DNA of 64,000 bases from Chromatiaceae bacterium (GTDB lineage Bacteria > Pseudomonadota > Gammaproteobacteria > Chromatiales > Chromatiaceae): contig JADKCI010000005.1 of the NCBI GenBank assembly GCA_016714645.1, forward strand, positions 62,001 through 126,000, given 5' to 3'. The first letter of the stretch is position 1. Every line of letters begins with the position of its first letter. Made by a program: the position numbers and the translations under genes. Of the stretch, positions 58,412 to 64,000 are shown in pieces. The notes under the pieces are model-generated. The model saw only the letters and a program-made list of their open reading frames with translations, was not told the origin of the DNA and did not search any database.

Positions 58412-59887
58412 TTATGCCGCGGCCTTGGCCTGGGCGTCGGTCATGATGCTGCCGGCCTTGGTGCCGGCCTTGAAGCCGGTGGAAGGGGCAAAGCCCAGCG
58501 AACGGTAGGCGGGGGTGATGACCGGCTCGCCGTTGCTGGGGTTGCGGCCCAGGCGCTCACTGGTCCACTTGGCGGCGAAGACGCCGAAGTCGCTGAGGTC
58601 CACGCTGCCGCCCTTGGCGATCACGTCCTTGATCTTGAGCAGGATGTTGTCGCAGGCGCTGTTGACGATGGTTTGGCCTTCGGTGGGCAGGGCGCCCAGG
58701 GCGGTCAGCACGTCGGCGAAGACCTCGGCCTTGAGCACGGCGTAGAGGACGTCGCGGGCGGTGCCGGCCACCTCGTCGGGGGTCGGCGGGACCACCGCCT
58801 TGACCTTGCTGGTGATGTTGATGGGGCTGGCGTAGGTCTCGCTCGACTTGGCGCTGAGGTTGGTGGCCACGATGTGGAAGCGATAGGGGCGCGCCACGGC
58901 GGGGCCCACGTCCTGGACGACGAAGCGGCTGATGTTCTCCAGGCGGACGGACAGTTCGCTGCCGTTGCTGGTGTACACCGAGTGCTTCTTGCCGACGAAG
59001 TCGGTGACGAAGATTTCGACGCCCGTACCGGGGGACACGGAGTCCTTGACCCAGGTCAGCTCGACCAGGTCGGAGATGACGTCCTGGCGATCACGCAGCA
59101 GGGTGGAGGTCAGGGACACGCAGGGCATGGGCGCGGCCATGTCGTACTGGAAGAACTCGTTAGGCAGGTTCACCCAGGCGCCCGGATCGCCGGAGACGTT
59201 GTAGCGCATCCGCAGGCCCACCGCGTGGCCCATGCCGTCGCGGGGGACGATCTGGTCGAGGGACTGGACCAGGGACAGGCCGACGCTCGATTCGGCGTAG
59301 GTGGTGACGTTCTCCACCTCGACGGTGATGAAGCCTAACGGGTCGGTGATGTCCTCGACGTCGGCCTCGACCTCGAGCAGGCCCGGGCATTTGCCGGTCC
59401 AGCGGAACAGAATATCGTTGCCTTCCAGCGTCTCGCCGGTGATGGGGTCCTTGCCGCGGGCACTGACCAGGGAGACGGGATCGACGGGCGTTTTGACGGT
59501 CCAGATGCTGCCACCGTTGGCGGCGTTGCTCTTGGTCTCGTAGAGCAGGAACTCCTGGGCGGCGGTGACGCGGGGGGTCGGGCGGCCGGGGTTGAGGCTG
59601 TCGAAGATGCTCTCGTTGTTAACCTGGTAGAAAACACCGCCCTCGTCACGGGTCAGGTACAACTGAACCGGTGGGCCGGCGGGGTTGGTAAAGGTGGGCG
59701 TGGCGAACAGGGGCTCGCTGCCAACCGCAAAGGTGATGATCTTGGACAGGTAGCCGGCGGGGTTGCCGGTGCCGTCAACCATGCTGGCGGGCGTCAGGCT
59801 GGCGCCGGTGGCGTCGAAGAGCGCCAGGGTGGCAATGGCGTTTTCTTCCTGGTGGAAGAGGCGGAAGGAGGTGCTGGATTTGGACAT
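58412..59887 (-). CDS. Major phage structural protein with C-terminal HU/IHF-like domain
   Basis: A 491-residue protein. The first ~370 residues are beta-rich and look like a tail, fibre or decoration protein (MSKSSTSFRLFHQEENAIAT; VQLYLTRDEGGVFYQVN; Ig-like stretch around VELTWVKDSVSPGTGVEIF). The last ~90 residues are HU/IHF-like: VNSACDNILLKIKDVIAKGG, VDLSDFGVFAAKWTSERLGR followed by NPSNGEPV and SLGFAPSTGFKAG, including the GRNPxxGE signature of HU proteins. It is unusual to find this DNA-bending fold on a structural protein. It has its own strong terminator, and good start context at 59887. Confidence 0.78.
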   Translation of the reverse strand: MSKSSTSFRLFHQEENAIATLALFDATGASLTPASMVDGTGNPAGYLSKIITFAVGSEPLFATPTFTNPAGPPVQLYLTRDEGGVFYQVNNESIFDSLNPGRPTPRVTAAQEFLLYETKSNAANGGSIWTVKTPVDPVSLVSARGKDPITGETLEGNDILFRWTGKCPGLLEVEADVEDITDPLGFITVEVENVTTYAESSVGLSLVQSLDQIVPRDGMGHAVGLRMRYNVSGDPGAWVNLPNEFFQYDMAAPMPCVSLTSTLLRDRQDVISDLVELTWVKDSVSPGTGVEIFVTDFVGKKHSVYTSNGSELSVRLENISRFVVQDVGPAVARPYRFHIVATNLSAKSSETYASPINITSKVKAVVPPTPDEVAGTARDVLYAVLKAEVFADVLTALGALPTEGQTIVNSACDNILLKIKDVIAKGGSVDLSDFGVFAAKWTSERLGRNPSNGEPVITPAYRSLGFAPSTGFKAGTKAGSIMTDAQAKAAA

Positions 59888-59921
59888 GATGAGGGCCTGT
59901 CAGTGGGTGGAGGGGTTAGGT

Positions 59922-60095
59922 TTAGGGACGGGTGTCAGTGAAAAAGGCGCCGATGGCGCCCGCGATGGCCATGCCGGCGGCGGCGATGGCGGCTTGCTGG
60001 TCGGGGCTGACGGCCAGACCGGCGGCGGTGAGGAGCCACACCAGGCCGCGCCAGGTGCTGGGCTCGGTGAGGAGGGATCGCCAGTTGAGATTCAT
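59922..60095 (-). CDS. Holin-like small membrane protein
   Basis: A 57-residue ORF: MNLNWRSLLTEPSTWRGLVW, then LLTAAGLAVSPDQQAAIAAA and GMAIAGAIGAFFTDTRP. Two membrane helices separated by a short polar turn match a common phage holin type that starts with TSPSTWRGLVWLLTA-like residues. Holins open the inner membrane for the endolysin encoded next to it. It lies between the endolysin terminator and the structural gene. Confidence 0.7.
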   Translation of the reverse strand: MNLNWRSLLTEPSTWRGLVWLLTAAGLAVSPDQQAAIAAAGMAIAGAIGAFFTDTRP

Positions 60096-60112
60096 GGGTG
60101 GGTCTCCAGGCT

Positions 60113-60157
60113 AAAAAGGGGCCACGTCGGCGGGGTTGCTGCCCTGCTCCCGTGGCC
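60113..60157 (-). terminator. Rho-independent terminator after the endolysin gene
   Basis: On the minus strand the arms GGCCACG and CGTGGCC are separated by a ~25-base loop, followed by CCTTTTT. It is 27 bases beyond the endolysin stop and separates endolysin from holin transcription. Confidence 0.7.
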
Positions 60158-60183
60158 TAACAACGGAGAGGTACGTCGTGAAA

Positions 60184-60690
60184 TCATGCGGCCAGGGGCT
60201 CCCGGGCGCGGGCCAGGGCCAGGGCGGCGCGGCGGGCGCGGTGGACCCGGCGCGACCAGCCGGCGCCGAAGTGCCTCCAGTTCGGCAGGTCGCGGTAGAA
60301 GTCCAGCCGCAGTTCGGTGTAGCGCGCGATGAGGTCGTCGCGGTCGGCGATGGCGACGCCAGCCAGGGTGACGGGGCCCATGACGCCATCCTCGGGGACC
60401 CCGACCAGGTGCTGCAGGAGTCGGATGGCGCGGGCCGGGCCGGCGTTGACGGCGTGGTCGAGGACCAGGAGGTCGAGGCCCGCGGGGAGGCGCTCGCCCT
60501 GGATCGGCGCCCAGTAATCGCGCTGGTAGATGGCTTTCGCTTCGTCCAGGGACAGGGCGCGGATGTCGAGGGCCGGATAACTACGCTGGCTGATGCCAAA
60601 CTTGGTGACCCCGCCGGGGTCCTTCGGGTCGTTCACGAGACCGCCTTCGGCGGCGAGGACGTGGGCAATGCAGTCGGGGAAGTTTTGCAT
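60184..60690 (-). CDS. Phage endolysin (GH108-type muramidase-like)
   Basis: A 168-residue lysozyme-like protein of the glycoside-hydrolase-108/secretion-activator type. The catalytic Glu is in LAAEGGLVNDPKDPGGVTKFGI, followed by DYWAPIQGERLPAGLDLLVL and LDHAVNAGPARAIRLLQ, which continues into a peptidoglycan-binding-like helical end. It has no signal, so needs the holin for export. The start at 60690 (MQNFPDCIAHVL) has GGAG eight bases upstream. Confidence 0.9.
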   Translation of the reverse strand: MQNFPDCIAHVLAAEGGLVNDPKDPGGVTKFGISQRSYPALDIRALSLDEAKAIYQRDYWAPIQGERLPAGLDLLVLDHAVNAGPARAIRLLQHLVGVPEDGVMGPVTLAGVAIADRDDLIARYTELRLDFYRDLPNWRHFGAGWSRRVHRARRAALALARAREPLAA

Positions 60691-60844
60691 GAGTGGCTCC
60701 GTGGTGATGGGAGCCATCTTTCATGAGATGGGCGGGGTTGGCGGGCGGGTTATGGACGGAATGGACGGTAGGGAGGAGAATTCGTCGGATGGCGGGGCGC
60801 CCGCCTGCCTCCAACGCCTGTCACCCCCCCCGCCGGAGCCGCCG

Positions 60845-61309
60845 ATGCCCCAAGTCGTCTACATGATGCCCAAACGGACCCGCCTCTTCTGGGACCCCCG
60901 CCTCGAACCCCTGGGGCTGGAGGATGAGCCCGGGATCGAGGTGCCCCTGTTGGGCTATGTGAGTGCGGGGCGCCCGGTGGAAACGCCCGAGGAGCAGGAA
61001 ACCATCCGGGTCCCGAGCCACATGACCCGCAAGGCCAGCTATGCCCTGCGGGTGCGCGGCCATTCCATGATCGATGACCAGATCCAGGACGGCGACATCA
61101 TCGTCATCGAGCAACGCCAGACCGCCGAGAATGGCGAAACGGTGGTGGCGCTGATCAATGGCCAGCAGGTGACGCTCAAGAAGTTTTATGTGGAAGCGCA
61201 AGGGGTCCGCCTCCAGCCGGCCAATCCCGAGATGGCGCCGCTGTACCTGCGGCATGATGAGATCGAGATCCTGGGGATTGTTTCCGGGGTGGTGCGGATG
61301 ACGCCCTGA
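60845..61309 (+). CDS. LexA/S24-type autoproteolytic protein without HTH domain
   Basis: A 154-residue S24 serine protease. The self-cleavage Ala-Gly site is in LGYVSAGRPVE, the catalytic Ser in RVRGHSMIDD and the Lys in GETVVALINGQQVTLKKFY; the end LQPANPEMAPLYL and IEILGIVSGVVRM matches the LexA C-terminal domain. The N-terminal ~35 residues are too short for the winged HTH of LexA or cI. The start at 60845 has GGAG six bases before it; longer frames add only Gly/Pro-rich residues. It is the only leftmost-to-right gene at this end and may act with a separate DNA-binding partner. Confidence 0.82.
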   Translation: MPQVVYMMPKRTRLFWDPRLEPLGLEDEPGIEVPLLGYVSAGRPVETPEEQETIRVPSHMTRKASYALRVRGHSMIDDQIQDGDIIVIEQRQTAENGETVVALINGQQVTLKKFYVEAQGVRLQPANPEMAPLYLRHDEIEILGIVSGVVRMTP

Positions 61310-61646
61310 GGGGAGGCCACCGTGGGAAGGGCAGCCGCGGCGGCGGGGAGACTGATGACGCGATTAAGCGCTGCCCGTCTGGACAACACCCGGTAACGCG
61401 GCGTGGCCCGGGGGGTGCTGGTGGCGGGGGCATGGCCTCGGGACAGGCTACTCACGCCGGTCGCGAGCCCCCTATGGCGGGTTCGTACTGTTTTTTCAGC
61501 CTGCTAGGTATCGCCCAGCCCGCGCTGGCCGCGGTGTACTGCGCCGCTAGGGCCGTGAATACCTCCCGGTAGGCTTGGCAACAGCATCCCTGCTGACGAC
61601 ACCCCCCGCCCGCCGCCACCCGACCCTCCCGCTCGGTGCCGACGGG
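61310..61646. other. Intergenic region at the right edge of the element
   Basis: About 340 bases without a gene. It likely holds the right attachment site, but I could not match it to the sequence between pssA and the integrase gene. A GCGATTAAGCGCT word at 61363-61375 resembles the operator words of P1. No tRNA is seen. Confidence 0.35.
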
Positions 61647-64000
61647 TTACCCGCGCGGGGTAAAGCCCTGGCGTTGCCGCCAGCCCGCCAGGGTTAGTAG
61701 GGCCAGCCCCAGCAGGATCAGCCCCCATTCCGAGAGGGTGGGAATGGACGTGGCTCCACCGCCAAATGCCGGACCGCTCGGGTCGCTGATCTCACCAGCG
61801 GCCGGGTTGGTATCACCCGCGCCTCCATCGGTGATGGTCAGGATGACGGTATTGCCGGCGATCTTCACTTGGTTGGTCCAGTCGACCCAGTTTCCGCTGA
61901 TGTTCTTCCAGTAGCGCGTCTCGGCCGGCAGGGGCTGGGGATAGGTCAGGGTGATGGTGAGGGTACCGCCGGCGCCACACTGCAGAGCGGTAAAGCCAAA
62001 GACGCCATAGGGGAAGTTGGCCCCGGCGGGCGGACGGGTGGGGACGGTGAACTGGGTGCTACCGGTCTGGAAGCCCAGACAGCCGCCGGTGATGCGGGCC
62101 GTCACCGGCCCGCCGGGAGTGTTCCCGGTAACCTGGGTGGCCAGGACGCTGAAGGACTGTTGTACCGGCGGCGCGGCGTTGTAATTACTGTTCCCGGCCT
62201 GCGTCGCATTGATAGTGCAACTGCCGGCGGCCTGGAAGCTGACCTGGCCGTCGGTCAGGGTGCAGACGGCGCTGCTGGCGGGGTCAATGGCGAAACTGAC
62301 CGGGAGCCCGGAAGTGGCGGTCGCGGTGGGCGTATAGACGGGGCCGCCCACCGTGGCGCTGGGCGCCGTCGAGGTGAAGGTGATGGTCTGCGCGCCCTTA
62401 GCTACCGTAACGGTCTGTTGTACCTGCGGGCGGCAAGGAAGGTGTTATTCCCAGCCTGGTTGGCATTGATGGTGCAGTTGCCGATGGCCTGGAAGCTGAC
62501 CTGGGCGCCGGTCAGGGTGCAGACGGCGCTGCTGGCGGGGTCAAGGGCGAAGCTGACCGGGAGCCCGGAGCTGGCGATGGCGGCGGGCGTATAGACAGGG
62601 CCGCCCACCGTGGCGCTGGGCGCCGTCGTGGTGAAGGTGATGGTCTGCGCCGCTTGTGGTGTGACCGCGTTGGAGGCGGCCGAAGGGGTGCCCGTACCCG
62701 CCGAGTTAACGGCCGCTACGGTAAACGTATAACTCTGGCCATTCGTCAGACCGAAAACGACTAGGGGTGAGTTGGCACCCTCCACGGGCACTATGTCCGC
62801 TGGGCTTGCCGTGACGACATAACCCACAATGCCGACGCCCCCGGTATTCCCCGGCGCCGTGAAGGCGACGCTGGCCGCGGTATCACCGGCCGTGGCGGTC
62901 ACACCGGTCGGCGGGCCGGGGGGAACCGCATTCACGCTGAAAGAACGGCTCACCTGGGTAGCCGGCCAGTAGTCGCTGTTGCCGGCCTGATCGGCGTTAA
63001 TGGTACAGGTACCCGCCGTCACAAAGGTCAAGACGCCAGCAGAGTTAACGGTACACACACCCGTAGTGGATGAGCTAAGGGTGACGGGCAATTGGGAATC
63101 CGAAGTCGCGGTTAAGGTCGGCGTAGTACCAAAGTTCTGCGCGCCCGGGTTGTTAAAGGTAATGGTCTGCGTCTGTTGGTTGGTCAAGCCAAAACTGACC
63201 GTCACCGCGCCTTTGGCGCTGGCGGCAACGGCGTAACTCCCCGCCGTGCCATTGGCCGTGGCGGTGACGCTGGCGGCGCCGCTGGCGATAGTGACCGGGT
63301 TGGTGCTCAAGGTGGCGCTGGCGCCGCTGGCGGGGGCGGTGAAGGTCACCTGGCCGCCATTTGCGGGTTCACCGGCCACCATGGCGGTCACGCTGACGGC
63401 CAGGGCGCTGGCGAAGGCCGTGGAGATGGCCGTGCTTTGGAGGTCGCCGCCGGTCTTGGCCAAGGTGAAGCCTTGAGATTCAAAGGCGCCGATGTCGCAA
63501 GCGGCCCCTTGGGGGCGCGTCACGCCCCGCTGGTCCGTAGCGGGGCAACCGCCAGTGGTCCCGGCCCCGGCGTCGATGGCTGGGGAACCCGGTAGCAGCG
63601 GGATCGTCTGCGTCGGGCCGCCGTAATTACCCAAGGCGCCCAGCAGGGGAACGGTGTTGCTCAAGGAGCCGTTGTATGTACCAAAATTACAGGACGTCTC
63701 GTCGTCGAGGTTTTTGCTGAAGTCATGTATTTCGCCCGGGCCAGAGCAGTTGCCCCCGGTATTGCCCGCCAACAGTGTGTTGGTGAGGAAAATATGAGAA
63801 TAAGAATAAATACCTCCACCGGAGGTGGCCGTGTTGCCAGAAAAGGTCACATAGGTGAGCGTCACTATATCAGCCAAGTTTAAGAGCCCGCCGCCGTAAG
63901 AAGCCGTGTTACCGGAAAAGGTCACGTTGGTAAGCGTCGCTTGTTCTGTGCTATATAGCCCGCCGCCGTAAGAAGCCGAGTTGCCGGAAAAGGTCACGTG
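61647..64000 (-). CDS. Surface protein with beta-helix, Ig-like/FN3 repeats and IPTL-CTERM sorting signal; 5' end outside, apparent frameshift
   Basis: At least ~780 residues, running off the window. From the 5' side: Pmp-type beta-helix repeats (VTFSGNTASYGGGL and relatives), a choice-of-anchor-like segment (GSPAIDAGAG...DIGAFES), bacterial Ig-like repeats (VTFTAPASGASATLSTNPVT), two or more ~80-residue repeats built on LPVSFALDPASSAVCTL, an FN3 domain (SYTFTVAAVNSAGTGTPSAAS) and the C-terminal exosortase signal IPTLSEWGLILLGLALLTLA with basic end. At 62428-62430 one base is missing: both frames on either side contain the same repeat, and joining them restores continuity. Without it the upstream frame stops at 62402. 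Confidence 0.85.

Larger units (their letters stand above)
39129..61309. mobile_element. Integrated phage-like element lacking visible packaging and replication genes
   Basis: A ~22 kb block bounded by a tyrosine integrase and an S24 protease gene, nearly all on the minus strand. Phage character comes from integrase, excisionase-like HTH, SSB, holin-like, GH108-type endolysin, XhlA-like coiled-coil membrane protein and tail-fibre-like proteins. No terminase, portal, protease, capsid, tail tape measure, helicase or primase is visible. The middle is a cargo zone with non-coding mosaic repeats. Boundaries are approximate: I found no convincing att repeat between 39009-39128 and 61310-61646. It could be a satellite, a degraded prophage or a domesticated structure. 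Confidence 0.75.

Noticed and set aside
57887..59338. 483-residue plus-strand ORF opposite the structural genes
   Set aside because: Antisense frame rich in Gly/Asp/His/Val; the minus-strand gene has family signatures and a terminator.

Overview
The window reads as a GC-rich gammaproteobacterial chromosome, most likely a purple sulfur bacterium (Chromatiaceae-like). The gene order gyrA, serC, serA, pheA, hisC, tyrA is a gammaproteobacterial amino-acid neighbourhood. hypB (NiFe-hydrogenase maturation), a BciB-like chlorophyll-type reductase fragment and an IPTL-CTERM surface protein fit a phototrophic or sulfur-oxidising lifestyle. The assignment rests on protein resemblance only; no rRNA or tRNA was seen.

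Layout. Positions 1-6.3 kb: end of hypB, a SOUL protein coupled to an alpha/beta hydrolase, a decayed HEPN/nucleotidyltransferase cassette abutting a 5'-truncated BciB-like gene, a DUF3616 protein and fabI. Positions 6.4-11 kb: a peptide-type ABC importer (binding lipoprotein and two permeases, no ATPase), followed by two opposite-strand GPP34 paralogues. Positions 12.7-19.2 kb: an operon joining an RsbW-like anti-sigma protein, a 1067-residue fusion of three repeated binding-protein modules to a permease, and a complete polar amino-acid ABC importer. Positions 19.3-39 kb: a cyclic-nucleotide-type channel, gyrA, the serine/aromatic amino-acid cluster, and housekeeping genes (bolA, tatD, DUF2058, OmpH-like, metallo-hydrolase, DUF349, pssA).

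Positions 39.1-61.3 kb hold an integrated phage-like element, almost all on the minus strand. It has integrase, excisionase-like protein, SSB and small early genes; two SLOG/DprA-like paralogues; two near-identically built sigma70 promoters with AGCGCT operator motifs; a cargo zone whose genes lie in several kilobases of GC-rich, non-coding, mosaic repeats; and a late zone with two nuclease-like proteins, a TGT-like protein, tail-like structural proteins (two ending in HU-like domains), holin-like protein, endolysin and an S24 protease without an HTH. No terminase, portal, capsid or replication gene is visible, so this is not an ordinary complete prophage. After it comes the 3' part of a large beta-helix/Ig-repeat IPTL-CTERM protein that runs off the window.

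Five genes (nucleotidyltransferase, pheA, two phage structural genes, the CTERM protein) each look broken by loss of one base in a short G/C run. The common pattern points to sequence undercalls rather than five independent mutations, and affects how those genes should be read.
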